Origin: Micromonospora sp. PLK6-60
Lineage (GTDB): Bacteria > Actinomycetota > Actinomycetes > Mycobacteriales > Micromonosporaceae
Assembly (NCBI RefSeq): GCF_019890675.1
Contig: NZ_JAIOAA010000002.1
Location: forward strand, 496,001-560,000
Length of the DNA stretch: 64,000 nt
Direction of reading: 5' to 3'
The position numbers and the translations under genes are program-made. Shown here in pieces: positions 1 to 11,471 of the stretch. Each line of letters begins with the position of its first letter. Position 1 is the stretch's first letter. Below the pieces are notes generated by a model. The model searched no databases. It was not told the origin of the DNA and was given only the letters and a program-made list of their open reading frames with translations.

Positions 1-580
1 AGGGGGTCTTGGCGATGACCGCGTTGCCGGCGAGCAGCTGCACCAGCTCGGCGTGGACCAGCACGCTCATCGGGTAGTTCCAGGAGGCGATGTTGCTGAC
101 CGGGCCGGCCAACGGCTCGCGGCCGTCGGCGAGCATCCGGTCGATCTCGCCGACGTACCAGCGCACGCCGTCCAGGGCCCGGTCCACGTCGGCGCAGGCC
201 AGCCGCCACGGCTTGCCGATCTCCCAGACCAGCAGCAGGGCGAGCAGGTCCCGGTGGGCGGTCAGCGCGTCGAGGGCGTCGGTGACCCGGGCCTTGCGCT
301 CGGCGAGGGTGGTGGCGGCCCAGTCGCGGTGCGTGGCGGCGGCGTGCGCCACGGCGGCCCGGGCGGTGTCCGCGTCCACCCGCGGCAGGTTGACCAGCAC
401 GGTGTTGTCGACCGGGGTACGCACCGGGCTCGGCGCGCCGACCGCCCGCCACTGCCCGGAGACGAGGTTGTGCAGCGTGGCGACGCCGTCGGCCCCGGTG
501 CCGAACGCCTCGGGCGTGGCGGCGGTGGCGCGGGCGAGGGTGTCGGACCAGGCGGTGCCGTCGGCGAGTGTCAAGGCCAT
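1..580 (-). CDS. Aldehyde dehydrogenase family protein, N-terminal part, cut by the left window edge
   Basis: About 193 N-terminal residues are visible; the gene leaves the window before the catalytic Cys/Glu region. The protein starts MALTLADGTAWSD at an ATG preceded by GGAGAT four bases upstream. The visible part contains the family N-terminal layout and, near residues 165-193, the NIASWNYPMS motif followed by LLAGNAVIAKTP, which corresponds to the cofactor-binding NPWNYP...AGNAVVxKP stretch of NAD(P)-dependent aldehyde dehydrogenases. It should therefore oxidise an aldehyde to the acid; the substrate cannot be told from this part. The upstream region (581-800) contains four GATC tetramers within 26 bp (764-789), a possible operator. 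Family is confident, subfamily is not. Confidence 0.85.
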   Translation of the reverse strand, partial: MALTLADGTAWSDTLARATAATPEAFGTGADGVATLHNLVSGQWRAVGAPSPVRTPVDNTVLVNLPRVDADTARAAVAHAAATHRDWAATTLAERKARVTDALDALTAHRDLLALLLVWEIGKPWRLACADVDRALDGVRWYVGEIDRMLADGREPLAGPVSNIASWNYPMSVLVHAELVQLLAGNAVIAKTP

Positions 581-805
581 CGCGATCTCCTCAGAATTGA
601 CCGGGGAGCGGCGGCGTCGATGGCACCGCTGGTGTGGCGTACTGTCGCGCGCCGTCGATCGGCCGGGCAACCGTACGCTCGTATCCCAGGACGCTCGGTC
701 CACCGGTTGGCGCGAACCGGCGATCCTGTTGATCTGCGCTGAGCTGCTGATATGCGAAGCAGTGATCGAAGATCATCGATCATGTGATCCACGCCCGGCA
801 ACGCG

Positions 806-842
806 GAACCGGCCGCCGGACCCAGGGTCCGACGGCCGGTTC
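806..842. terminator. Hairpin terminator downstream of the LPxTG gene
   Basis: Two 18-base arms (806-823 and 825-842) are complementary with one mismatch and lie 15 bp beyond the stop codon of the leftward LPxTG gene. There is no clear T tract, as is common in actinomycetes. Inferred terminator. Confidence 0.55.
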
Positions 843-856
843 GGGTGGTGCGGGGG

Positions 857-1705
857 TCAGCTGGTGAAGCGGACCTTGTCCCGGCGGCGACGCAGCGTCA
901 TCAGTACGACTCCGCCACCGATCAGGGCGAGGCCGGTGACCGCGATGCTGGTCGCGGCCACGCCGGTGAGCGGCAGCCCACCCTCGTCGCCACCGCCGAC
1001 GCCGCCACCGACCGACGAGCCCGGCGCGCCGGGCACGGTCGCCGACTCCGACGGGGCGCCGGTGGGCGACTCCGACTCGCCGGGCACCCCCGGGGTCGTG
1101 GCGGACTCGGACGGCACCGGCGACTCGGACTCCGACGGCGACTCGGACGGGTTCGGCGACTCCGACTCCGACGGCGACTCGGACGGGTTCGGCGACTCCG
1201 ACTCCGAGGGGGACGGCGACGGCGATGGGGACTGCGACGGCGTGGTGCCGCCGGCGCAGGTGTGGCTCAGGTTGAACCGCGCCGCGGTGCCGCTGATGAC
1301 GGCGCTGCCGTCGACCAGGGTCCAGCCCGCCGGGGTGAACAGGTAGGCGTGGATGGTCCGGGGGTCCTTGCCGCCGGTGGAGTAGAGGTGGTCCGGGTAC
1401 GCGTCGGTGGCGTCGGGAATCTTGACCTGGACCTGGGCGGCACCGTTGCTGAAGGTCAGCGTGAGCGTCTCGAAGTTGCCGGCGCTCGCGCCCGGCAGGA
1501 CGAAGTGCCAACCGTCCTGGTTGGCCTCCCTGCCGGCGAACCGACCGTCGTTGCACTCCTGGTTGAAGCCGGCCGCGGTCGAGCCCTGGTGGGCCGGGTT
1601 GAGGGGTACGGTGCTCGACGCCCAGGCCGGGGTGGCGAAGGCGAGGCAGGCCGTGGCGGCGACCGCGGTGAGGGCCGGGCGCGCGACGTGCCGACGCTGT
1701 GGCAT
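857..1705 (-). CDS. LPxTG-type cell-wall-anchored protein with Ser/Pro/Glu-rich stalk
   Basis: 282 aa. An N-terminal signal peptide (about residues 1-30, cleavage near TPAWAS) is followed by a globular part of about 120 residues with two Cys, then a low-complexity stalk of PSPSPSE, SESESPNPSESP and similar repeats. Close to the end lies LPLTG, a hydrophobic segment (VAATSIAVTGLALIGGGVVL) and a basic tail RRRRDK: the full sortase sorting signal. The protein should be exported and covalently linked to the cell wall. GGAGGAAT lies just ahead of the GTG/ATG start. The stalk is encoded by near-identical tandem DNA units (about 1129-1210), so its length may vary between strains. The globular domain is not one I recognise. 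It is divergent from the GH9 cellulase, sharing a 366-bp intergenic region. Confidence 0.85.
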   Translation of the reverse strand: MPQRRHVARPALTAVAATACLAFATPAWASSTVPLNPAHQGSTAAGFNQECNDGRFAGREANQDGWHFVLPGASAGNFETLTLTFSNGAAQVQVKIPDATDAYPDHLYSTGGKDPRTIHAYLFTPAGWTLVDGSAVISGTAARFNLSHTCAGGTTPSQSPSPSPSPSESESPNPSESPSESESPNPSESPSESESPVPSESATTPGVPGESESPTGAPSESATVPGAPGSSVGGGVGGGDEGGLPLTGVAATSIAVTGLALIGGGVVLMTLRRRRDKVRFTS

Positions 1706-4960
<3,255 letters not shown>

Positions 4961-4976
4961 CGGTGCTCTAGTAGCG

Positions 4977-5021
4977 ATCTTGGCGAGTTGCTGTTCGCTC
5001 TGAACGGCAACTCGCCAAGAT
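4977..5021. repeat. Intergenic palindrome, family B copy 1
   Basis: Arms 4977-4996 and 5002-5021 are complementary with one mismatch (ATCTTGGCGAGTTG... / ...CAACTCGCCAAGAT). It lies directly after the cellulase stop and can act as its terminator. Related elements are at 5052, 21042 and 54266. Confidence 0.75.
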
Positions 5022-5051
5022 TCACGTTCCCGGGCGCCAGCCGGCTGCGGT

Positions 5052-5092
5052 GCGAGTTGGCGTTCGTACCGAACGTCAACTCGCCAAGATTG
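5052..5092. repeat. Intergenic palindrome, family B copy 2
   Basis: Arms GCGAGTTGGCGTTCG (5052-5066) and its complement at 5070-5084 (one mismatch), then CCAAGAT. It ends 13 bp before the DUF488 start and is the second of two adjacent copies of the same family. Confidence 0.7.
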
Positions 5093-5105
5093 CGGGCATG
5101 CTGGG

Positions 5106-5630
5106 GTGGTGCTGGTGACGGTGGGGCATGGGGCGGCGGGACGGGGGGACCTGGGGGAACTGCTCTGCGGGGCGGGGGTGGCGTTGGTGGTGGACGTGCG
5201 GCGGTACCCGGCCAGCCGCACCAACCCCGACGTACGCCGGGAGGCGCTCCAAGACTGGCTGCCCGAGCGGGGGATCGCCTACCGCTGGGAGCCCCGCCTC
5301 GGTGGCCGCCGGCACGTCCGGGCCGGGGAACCGGAGCCGGACACCTGGTGGACGGTGCCCGCGTTCCGGGCGTACGCCGCGTACACCCGGACCGCGGAGT
5401 TCGACGCGGCGCTGACCGAGGTGCTCCCCGACGCGGCGCGGCGGACCACGGCGGTGATGTGCAGCGAGAGCGTGTGGTGGCGCTGCCACCGGCGGCTCAT
5501 CGCGGACGTGGCGGTGCTCGGCCGGGGCGTACCGGTCGAGCACCTGATGCCCGGCGGGCGGCGCAGCCCGCACCGGCCGGCCGAGGGCGCCCGCCGGCTT
5601 TCCGACGGCCACCTGGTCTGGGACGGCTGA
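5106..5630 (+). CDS. DUF488 domain-containing protein
   Basis: 174 aa, GTG start at 5106. The N-terminus VLVTVGHG...LVVDVRRYPASRTNP matches the DUF488 signature (a (T/S)hGH motif and VDVR followed by P...SR). Later features are WWRCHRRLIAD preceded by MCSE, the family's conserved Cys-containing end motif (MCaE...CHR). DUF488 proteins are small cytoplasmic proteins of unknown activity, often near stress or DNA-related genes. The stop abuts the stop of the convergent GNAT gene (1 bp apart). I cannot give a function. Confidence 0.8.
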   Translation: MVLVTVGHGAAGRGDLGELLCGAGVALVVDVRRYPASRTNPDVRREALQDWLPERGIAYRWEPRLGGRRHVRAGEPEPDTWWTVPAFRAYAAYTRTAEFDAALTEVLPDAARRTTAVMCSESVWWRCHRRLIADVAVLGRGVPVEHLMPGGRRSPHRPAEGARRLSDGHLVWDG

Positions 5631-5631
5631 G

Positions 5632-6171
5632 TCAGTCGGCCAGTTCCTCGGCGAGCAGGTCCATCAGCAGGCCGTCGTGCCAGCGGCCGTCCGGCCCGCG
5701 CTCGTAGCGGCGCAGGATGCCCACCGGCCGGAACCCGACCTTCGCGTACGCCCGGATGGCCGCCGTGTTGGCCGCCGCCGGGTCGATGGTGAACCGGTGG
5801 TGGCCGTGCTCGTCGATCAGGTGCCGGACCAGGGTGCGCACCGCGTCCCCGCCCAGCCCCCGGCCGCGTACCGCCGGGTCGAGGAAGAGGTCCAGGCTGG
5901 CGTGGCGGTAGTCCGGGTCGGGCTCGGCGTACCACTGGATCGCGCCGACCACCCGGCCGTCGAACTCCACCGCGTACACGGTCAGCTCGTCGTCGTCGAG
6001 GTCGGCCCGGACCGCGCCGGCCAGGTCGTCGCCGCCGCGCCACCAGCGGCGTACCTCCGGGTGGGCGCGGATGCGCGCCAGGTCCGGCACGTCCGCGTCG
6101 GTGGCCGGGCGCAGCGTGACGGCCCGGCCGGGCAGCACCAGCCCGGCGTTCGGTGGTTCATCGACCAGCAT
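5632..6171 (-). CDS. GNAT family N-acetyltransferase (RimJ/RimL or AAC(6')-like)
   Basis: 179 aa. It begins LVLPGRAVTLRPATDADVPDLARI, the usual start of RimJ/RimL-type and AAC(6')-like acetyltransferases, and has the acetyl-CoA binding motif A as RGRGLGGDAVRTLVRHL (about residues 113-130), preceded by LDLFLDPAVRG, and the AAANTAAIRAYAKVGFRPVG motif B near residue 145. It should transfer acetyl from acetyl-CoA to an amine. The WWRG/IQWYAEPDPDY features resemble aminoglycoside 6'-acetyltransferase relatives, but resistance cannot be claimed from sequence alone. Confidence 0.85.
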   Translation of the reverse strand: MLVDEPPNAGLVLPGRAVTLRPATDADVPDLARIRAHPEVRRWWRGGDDLAGAVRADLDDDELTVYAVEFDGRVVGAIQWYAEPDPDYRHASLDLFLDPAVRGRGLGGDAVRTLVRHLIDEHGHHRFTIDPAAANTAAIRAYAKVGFRPVGILRRYERGPDGRWHDGLLMDLLAEELAD

Positions 6172-6201
6172 GCCGTCACCGTACCGCCAGGTGGGGTTCC
6201 G

Positions 6202-6411
6202 TCAGGCGTGGATTTCGCCGTGCTCGACGCAGCGCGCGGACCAGCCGGCCGGCAGGACCTGCACCTTCATCCGGCGGCGGCACCGATCGCAGTAGCGCGG
6301 CGGCTCCAGCGCCCGGGCCGCCGCGCAGGCCGCGTGGTCGCCGGCCCCGGTGGCCGTACCGCAGTGGTCGCACCACGGCGCGGCCGGCGCGGTCGGGGAA
6401 AGCTCGGTCAC
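6202..6411 (-). CDS. bsaP: Biotin synthase auxiliary protein BsaP-like
   Basis: 69 aa, GTG start 8 bp after the bioB stop, so probably translationally coupled to bioB. It has two Cys pairs: CDHCG (residues 14-18) with a further C at 29, and CDRCRRRM (41-48) with C61 and H64: a compact metal or Fe-S binding layout. Actinobacterial bioB genes are commonly followed by such a small cysteine-rich protein (BsaP, Rv1590 in M. tuberculosis), reported to be needed for biotin synthase activity. Assignment rests on position, size and the Cys pattern. Confidence 0.75.
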   Translation of the reverse strand: MTELSPTAPAAPWCDHCGTATGAGDHAACAAARALEPPRYCDRCRRRMKVQVLPAGWSARCVEHGEIHA

Positions 6412-6419
6412 GGCGGGCC

Positions 6420-7415
6420 TCACAGGGTGGCGGAGAGCGCCTTGACCGGCATCTTCAGGTCGTCGAGCAGCTTCAGGTCGTCGGTGGCCGGCCGGCCCAG
6501 CGTGGTCAGGTAGTTGCCGACGATGACCGCGTTGATGCCGCCGAGCAGGCCGTCCCGGGTGCCCAGGTCGCCGAGGGTGAGCTCCCGGCCACCGGCGTAG
6601 CGCAGGATGGTGCGCGGCATGGCCAGCCGGAACGCGGCGATGGCCCGCAGCGCGTCCTTGCCCTCCACCACCGGGCGGTCGCCCAGCGGGGTGCCCGGGC
6701 GCGGGTTGAGGAAGTTCAGCGGAACCTCGTGCGGGTCCAGCTCGGCGAGCTGCGCGGCGAACTCGGCCCGCTGCTCGACGGTCTCGCCGAGGCCGAGAAT
6801 GCCACCGCAGCAGACCTCCATGCCCGACTCGCGGACCATCCGCAGCGTCTCCCAGCGCTCCTCCCAGGAGTGCGTGGTGACCACGTTCGGGAAGTACGAG
6901 CGGCAGGTCTCCAGGTTGTGGTTGTAGCGGTGCACGCCCATCTCGACCAGCTCGTCGACCTGTTCCTGGGTGAGCATGCCCAGCGACGCGGCGACCTGGA
7001 TGTCGACCTCCGCCTGGATGGCGGCGACGCCCTCGCGCAGCTGCTTCATCAGCCGGGCGTCCGGGCCGCGCACCGCGGCCACGATGCAGAACTCGGTCGC
7101 CCCGGTCGCGGCGGTCTGCTTCGCCGCGGCCACCAGGTTGGGGATGTCCAGCCAGACCGAGCGCACCGGCGAGGTGAACAGGCCCGACTGGGAGCAGAAG
7201 TGGCAGTCCTCGGGGCAGCCGCCGGTCTTCAGCGACACGATGCCCTCGACCTCGACCTCCGGGCCGCACCAGCGCATCCGCACCTCGTGGGCGAGCTGGA
7301 GGGCGGCGGGCAGGTCCTCGTCGGGAAGGTTCAGCACGGCGAGGACGCCGGCCTGGTCGAGGCCGACTCCGTTCTCCAGCACCTGGGTGCGGGCGCGGTC
7401 GAGAATCTCTGGCAT
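6420..7415 (-). CDS. bioB: Biotin synthase BioB
   Basis: 331 aa, full length. The radical SAM cluster motif is CPEDCHFC (C67, C71, C74), preceded by VSLKTGG; also present are [21 protein letters not shown] and [14 protein letters not shown], the characteristic BioB blocks that hold the second Fe-S cluster and substrate. It inserts sulfur into dethiobiotin, the last step of biotin synthesis. It is transcribed leftward with bsaP downstream and possibly a 54-aa gene upstream (10-bp gap), divergent from bioF-bioD, so the locus contains the last three biotin enzymes; no bioA is in the window. Confidence 0.97.
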   Translation of the reverse strand: MPEILDRARTQVLENGVGLDQAGVLAVLNLPDEDLPAALQLAHEVRMRWCGPEVEVEGIVSLKTGGCPEDCHFCSQSGLFTSPVRSVWLDIPNLVAAAKQTAATGATEFCIVAAVRGPDARLMKQLREGVAAIQAEVDIQVAASLGMLTQEQVDELVEMGVHRYNHNLETCRSYFPNVVTTHSWEERWETLRMVRESGMEVCCGGILGLGETVEQRAEFAAQLAELDPHEVPLNFLNPRPGTPLGDRPVVEGKDALRAIAAFRLAMPRTILRYAGGRELTLGDLGTRDGLLGGINAVIVGNYLTTLGRPATDDLKLLDDLKMPVKALSATL

Positions 7416-7425
7416 GGCCCGTACC

Positions 7426-7590
7426 CTACAAGGCCCGCCGACGGGCGGTATCAGCCTCCGGGTCGGGGCCGGGGAGGCCGTCGACCAGCCGGATCCGCGC
7501 CGCCGGTGGCAGCGCCGGGTCGGCCGCGGCCAACAGTACGGCGAGCCGCAGCGCGCGGCGCAGCAGGCGGGTTGCTCGGTTGTTCGTCAT
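7426..7590 (-). CDS. Small hypothetical protein upstream of bioB
   Basis: 54 aa, starting [20 protein letters not shown] and ending RRRAL. The N-terminal half is an amphipathic, basic stretch leading into a hydrophobic segment of about 10 residues; the rest is Pro-rich. It ends 10 bp before bioB on the same strand and has GAAGG upstream. It shows no known domain. It could be a leader-like gene of the bioB operon or a chance reading frame. Confidence 0.4.
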   Translation of the reverse strand: MTNNRATRLLRRALRLAVLLAAADPALPPAARIRLVDGLPGPDPEADTARRRAL

Positions 7591-7727
7591 GCGGGCAGCC
7601 TTCGGGCTGAAGCGAGGTTGAGGTCAAGGCGGCGCCGAGCGGCTCGCGCCACGCCGGCCGGGATCCGGCGGAGTGGTAACTTCGCCCGGCGGAAGCGGAT
7701 GACGCGGGGCGTGGAGGAGGCGGTGAC

Positions 7728-8864
7728 GTGGCGGACTGGCTGGCGGCCCTGGACCGCCGCGCCGACCTGCGGGCCAAGGCGGGGCTGACCCGCGAGTTGC
7801 GACCGCGGGCCGCCGGCGACCCGGTGGTCGACCTCGCCGGCAACGACTACCTGGGGCTGGCCGCCCACCCCGAGGTCACCGCCGCGGCCGCCGCGGCGCT
7901 GTCCGCGTACGGGCTGGGTGCGACCGGGTCGCGGCTGGTGCGCGGCTCGACCGACGCCCACCACGCGCTGGAGGACGCGCTGGCCGACTGGCTCGGCGCC
8001 GACCGGTCGCTGGTCTTCTCCTCCGGCTACCTGGCCAATCTGGCCGCCGTCCGGGGCCTGGTGCGCCCCCGTACCCTGCTGGTCTCCGACGCGCACAACC
8101 ACGCCTCGCTGATCGACGGCTGCCGGATCTCCGGCGCGGAGGTCCTGGTCACCCCGCACGCCGACGTCGACGCGGTGGCCGCCGCGCTGGCCGCCGCGCC
8201 CGGCCGGCCGGCCGTGGTGGTGACCGAGTCGGTGTTCTCCGTCGACGGCGACCTGGCCCCGCTGGGCCGGCTGCACGCGGTGACCCGCGAGCACGGCGCG
8301 CTGCTGCTGGTGGACGACGCCCACGGCCTCGGCGTCACCGGTCCCGCCGGCGCCGGCGGGGTGGCCGCCGCCGGGCTCGCCGGGCAGCCGGACGTGGTGG
8401 TCACCGCCACCCTGTCCAAGGCGCTGGGCGGGGCCGGTGGGGTGGTGGCCGGCCCGGCGCCGTTCGTGCGGCATCTCGTCGAGACCGGCCGTACCTTCAT
8501 CTTCGACACCGCGCCGCCGCCGGCCGTGGTGGCCGGGGTGCACGCGGCCGTCGGCCTGGCCCGGGCCGGCGACGACCTGCGCGCCGAGCTGGCCGAGCGG
8601 GTGGCGCTGGCGGTGGGCCGGCTGCGCGCCGCCCGGTTGGCCGTCTCCGACCCGGACGGCGCGGTGGTCTCGGTGACCGCGCCGGGCCCGGAGGCCGCCA
8701 CCGCCTGGGCCGCCGACTGCCGGGACCGGGGCGTGGCGGTGGGCTGCTTCCGGCCGCCGTCCACCCCGGACAGCCGATCCCGGCTGCGGCTCACCGTCAA
8801 CGCCGGTGTGCCCCGGCGCGACTTCGCACGGGCCCTGGACGTCATCGTGGCCTGCGCACCGTGA
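7728..8864 (+). CDS. bioF: 8-amino-7-oxononanoate synthase BioF
   Basis: 378 aa, GTG start with GGAGGAGG nine bases upstream. A PLP fold-type I enzyme of the alpha-oxoamine synthase family: GNDYLGLAAHP near residue 38, GATGSRLVRGS, HNHASLIDGCR, VDDAHGLGVTG (PLP-binding Asp and His) and ATLSKALGGAGG with the Schiff-base lysine at residue 231. It condenses pimeloyl thioester with alanine to give KAPA. Its stop codon overlaps the first unit of the 59-bp repeat that separates it from bioD. Confidence 0.95.
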   Translation: MADWLAALDRRADLRAKAGLTRELRPRAAGDPVVDLAGNDYLGLAAHPEVTAAAAAALSAYGLGATGSRLVRGSTDAHHALEDALADWLGADRSLVFSSGYLANLAAVRGLVRPRTLLVSDAHNHASLIDGCRISGAEVLVTPHADVDAVAAALAAAPGRPAVVVTESVFSVDGDLAPLGRLHAVTREHGALLLVDDAHGLGVTGPAGAGGVAAAGLAGQPDVVVTATLSKALGGAGGVVAGPAPFVRHLVETGRTFIFDTAPPPAVVAGVHAAVGLARAGDDLRAELAERVALAVGRLRAARLAVSDPDGAVVSVTAPGPEAATAWAADCRDRGVAVGCFRPPSTPDSRSRLRLTVNAGVPRRDFARALDVIVACAP

Positions 8865-9051
8865 GCGTGAGGAGTGAGCCGGGTTTGCGAGCCCCGCAGT
8901 CGCGAACCAGGTCGGCACCGTGAGCGTGAGGAGTGAGCCGGGTTTGCGAGCCCCGCAGCCGCGAACCAGGTCGGCACCGTGAGCGTGAGGAGTGAGCCGG
9001 GTTTGCGAGCCCCGCAGTCGCGAACCAGGCCAGCACCGTGAGCGTGAGGAG
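8861..9051. repeat. 59-bp tandem repeat between bioF and bioD
   Basis: Three full units start at 8861, 8920 and 8979, and a 14-bp partial fourth at 9038. Units differ at only a few bases. Each begins GTGAGCGTGAGGAG and contains GGTTTGCG ... CGCGAACC, able to form an 8-bp RNA hairpin (with G-U pairing) around an 11-base loop. The truncated last unit supplies the GAGGAGGG ribosome binding site of bioD, and the first unit overlaps the bioF stop. Confidence 0.95.
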
Positions 9052-9060
9052 GGTGGGTCA

Positions 9061-9786
9061 GTGAGCGCGTGGAAGGGGCCGGTGCTGGTCACCGGCACCG
9101 ACACCGAGGTGGGCAAGACCGTGGTGACCGCGGCGATCGCCGCCGCGGCGCAGGCCGCCGGCATGCGGGTCGCGGTGATCAAACCCGGCCAGACGGGTAC
9201 GGCCACCGGCGAACCCGGCGACGTCGACTCGGTGCACCGGCTGGCCGCCCCGCTCACCGGCCGGACCCTGGCCAGCTTCCCGGACCCGCTCGCCCCGCTG
9301 GCGGCGGCCCGGGTGGCTGGGCTGGAACCGCTGGAGCTGTACACCGCCGTCGACGCGGTCCGCGCCGAGGCCGACAAGCACGACCTGGTCCTCGTGGAGG
9401 GGGCCGGCGGGCTGCTCGTACCGATGGGGTTGCGACCGTCGGGCGAGCCGTGGACGGTGGCCGACCTGGCGGTGTCGCTGGGCATCCCCGCGGTGGTGGT
9501 GGCCCGGGCCGGGCTGGGCACGCTGAACCACACCGCGCTGACCCTGGAGGCGTTGGAGCGTCGGGGCGTCCCGGCCGGGGTGGTGCTGGGCGCCTGGCCG
9601 GCCGAGCCGGAGCTGGTGCACTGGGCGAACCTGACCGATCTGGTGCCGAACCTGCTGGGCGCGCTGCCGATGGGCGCCGGGGCGATGGACCCGGGCGTGT
9701 TCCGCCGGTCCGCGCCGGGCTGGCTCACCCCCGAGCTGTACGGGGTGCTGGACGACTGGCGGGCGTGGGCCGAGGAGATCAGCTGA
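9061..9786 (+). CDS. bioD: Dethiobiotin synthetase BioD
   Basis: 241 aa from GTG 9061, preceded by GAGGAGGGTGG. Starts further upstream would translate the repeat and are rejected. The P-loop is GTDTEVGKT (residues 12-20, Lys19), followed by VIKPGQTG, and VEGAGGLLVPM carrying the conserved Glu and glycine turn. It closes the ureido ring of DAPA using CO2 and ATP. With bioF it forms a rightward operon of about 2 kb. Confidence 0.96.
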   Translation: MSAWKGPVLVTGTDTEVGKTVVTAAIAAAAQAAGMRVAVIKPGQTGTATGEPGDVDSVHRLAAPLTGRTLASFPDPLAPLAAARVAGLEPLELYTAVDAVRAEADKHDLVLVEGAGGLLVPMGLRPSGEPWTVADLAVSLGIPAVVVARAGLGTLNHTALTLEALERRGVPAGVVLGAWPAEPELVHWANLTDLVPNLLGALPMGAGAMDPGVFRRSAPGWLTPELYGVLDDWRAWAEEIS

Positions 9787-9839
9787 GCACCTGACTTTCG
9801 TCGGTGCCCGCGCCGGACCGGCGTGGGTAGCCTGGCCCG

Positions 9840-11471
9840 GTGCGGGGCTGGTGGCGCGGGTGGAGCGGTCGGGAGTGGTCCGACCTGCTGCTCTGGGCGG
9901 TGGTCGCCGCCCCCGTCGGGTACGCCCGCCTCACCCCGCCCTACGAGCCGTACGTCGGTGCGCTGCTGGTCGGGTCGCTGCTGCTGCTCGCGGTGGCCGT
10001 GGTGGTCGGCCGGCGGGCGCCGCTGACGCCGGTGGTGCTGGCGCTGGCCGGGTCGGCGCTCGACGGCAACTTCGTCTTCGCGCTGCTGGCCTTCAGCTAT
10101 CTGGCCGGCCGGCGGGGTGCCCGTACCGGTCGGGTGGTGGGGTTGTTCGCCGCGGTGGGCGTGGCCGGCACGGTGCTGCACCTGGCGGTGCTCGGCACCG
10201 GCATGGCGACCTGGTTCCTGCTCAGCTGCGTGCTGCTCGGCGCCGGGGTGTTCCCCTGGCTGGTGGGTGACTACCGCCGGCAGCGGCACGCGCTGGTGCT
10301 GGCCGGCTGGGAGCACGCGGCGGCGCTGGAACGCGAGCAGCGGGGCGCCGCCGAGCGGGTGCGGCTGCGGGAACGCGCCCGGATCGCCCGGGACATGCAC
10401 GACACGCTCGGCCACGAGCTGAGCCTCGTCGCGCTGCGCGCGGCGGCCCTGGAGCTGGCCGACGACCTCGACCCGCGGCACCGGGCGGCGGCCGGGGAGC
10501 TGCGGGCCAGCGTGGCGGGGGCGACCGAGCGGCTGCACGAGATCATCGGGGTGCTCCGCGAACCGGCGGAGCCGGCCGCCACCGGCCCGGCCGGGGCGAG
10601 CGTCGCCGACCTGGTGGACGGGGCGCGGGAGGCAGGCATGGTGGTGACCCTGCGGCTCGCGCCCGAGGCGGCGGGGCTGCCGGCGATGGTCGGCCACGCG
10701 GCGCACCGGGTGGTCCGGGAGGCGCTCACCAACGCCGCCCGGTACGCCCCCGGCGCCCCGGTGACGGTCACCGTCGACGCGGACCCGGCCGGCGCGGTGG
10801 CCGTCGAGGTGTCGAACGCCGCCCCGCCGGACGGGCCGCTGCCGGGCCCCCGGTCGCACGGTTCGGGCCTGCTCGCGCTCGCCGAACGGGTCCGGCTGGC
10901 CGGCGGTGTGCTGGACGCCGGTCCGGCGGCCGGCGGCGGCTTCGCGGTCCACGCCCGCTTCCCGGCGCCGGAGCACGCCGGTCCGGTCCCGGCGGGGGAG
11001 GGGCGCGCCCCGGCGATGGCCCTGCCGCCCGACGGTCCGGCAGCCGGCCGCGTCCCGCGTCCGTGGACCGGACGTGCGACGTCCGGCCGCCGGCCGGAGC
11101 CGGGGTCCGGGCCGACGGTCGCCGGGCAGCGGCTGCGGGACGCCCGGCGCGGGGTGCGGCGCAGCCTGCTGGTGGCGCTCGGCGCGCCGGCCGCCGCCGC
11201 CTCGGCGCTCGCGCTGGTCTACTACCCGATGGCCACCGCCGGTGCGGTGCTGGACCGCGCCAGCTACGAGCGGATGCGCCCGGGTACGCCCCGGCCCGAG
11301 CTGGCCGGGCTGCCCCGCCGGCAGGTCGAGTCGCCGCCGGACGCCCCGGTCCCCGCCGACGGCACGCGCTGCGAGTACTACACCGACGGGAACTTCCCCC
11401 TGGCCCGGCCGGCCTGGCGGCTCTGCTTCGCCGACGGCCGCCTGATCAGCAAGGAGCGCTACGACAGATGA
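9840..11471 (+). CDS. NarL-type sensor histidine kinase with extra C-terminal membrane/extracytoplasmic extension
   Basis: 543 aa, GTG start. About five hydrophobic segments occupy residues 15-145. The dimerisation box RERARIARDMHDTLGHE holds the phospho-acceptor His187, and the ATPase domain has EALTNAARYAP and GSGLLALAERVRLAGG (about 290-375). The protein then goes on for about 160 residues: a Pro/Arg-rich linker, another hydrophobic helix (about 445-465) and an 80-residue tail with YERMRPGTPRPELAGLP, resembling the GMTxxEV loop of BamE-like lipoprotein domains. Such an extension is unusual for this family. The stop overlaps the response regulator start by 4 bp (ATGA). Confidence 0.88.
   Translation: MRGWWRGWSGREWSDLLLWAVVAAPVGYARLTPPYEPYVGALLVGSLLLLAVAVVVGRRAPLTPVVLALAGSALDGNFVFALLAFSYLAGRRGARTGRVVGLFAAVGVAGTVLHLAVLGTGMATWFLLSCVLLGAGVFPWLVGDYRRQRHALVLAGWEHAAALEREQRGAAERVRLRERARIARDMHDTLGHELSLVALRAAALELADDLDPRHRAAAGELRASVAGATERLHEIIGVLREPAEPAATGPAGASVADLVDGAREAGMVVTLRLAPEAAGLPAMVGHAAHRVVREALTNAARYAPGAPVTVTVDADPAGAVAVEVSNAAPPDGPLPGPRSHGSGLLALAERVRLAGGVLDAGPAAGGGFAVHARFPAPEHAGPVPAGEGRAPAMALPPDGPAAGRVPRPWTGRATSGRRPEPGSGPTVAGQRLRDARRGVRRSLLVALGAPAAAASALALVYYPMATAGAVLDRASYERMRPGTPRPELAGLPRRQVESPPDAPVPADGTRCEYYTDGNFPLARPAWRLCFADGRLISKERYDR

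Noticed and set aside
53..742. Long Arg/Gly/Val-rich reading frames on the plus strand over the aldehyde dehydrogenase
   Set aside because: Shadow frames of the GC-rich minus-strand gene; composition is not protein-like and no start signal.
7591..7727. BioQ/BirA-type operator between bioB and bioF
   Set aside because: No TGAAC-N-GTTCA-like palindrome could be found in the divergent region.
8861..9051. CRISPR-like array
   Set aside because: Units are contiguous without spacers; it is a simple tandem repeat.
8992..9060. Upstream start for bioD inside the repeat
   Set aside because: Would translate the 59-bp repeat; GTG 9061 has a good ribosome binding site and puts the P-loop at the normal distance.
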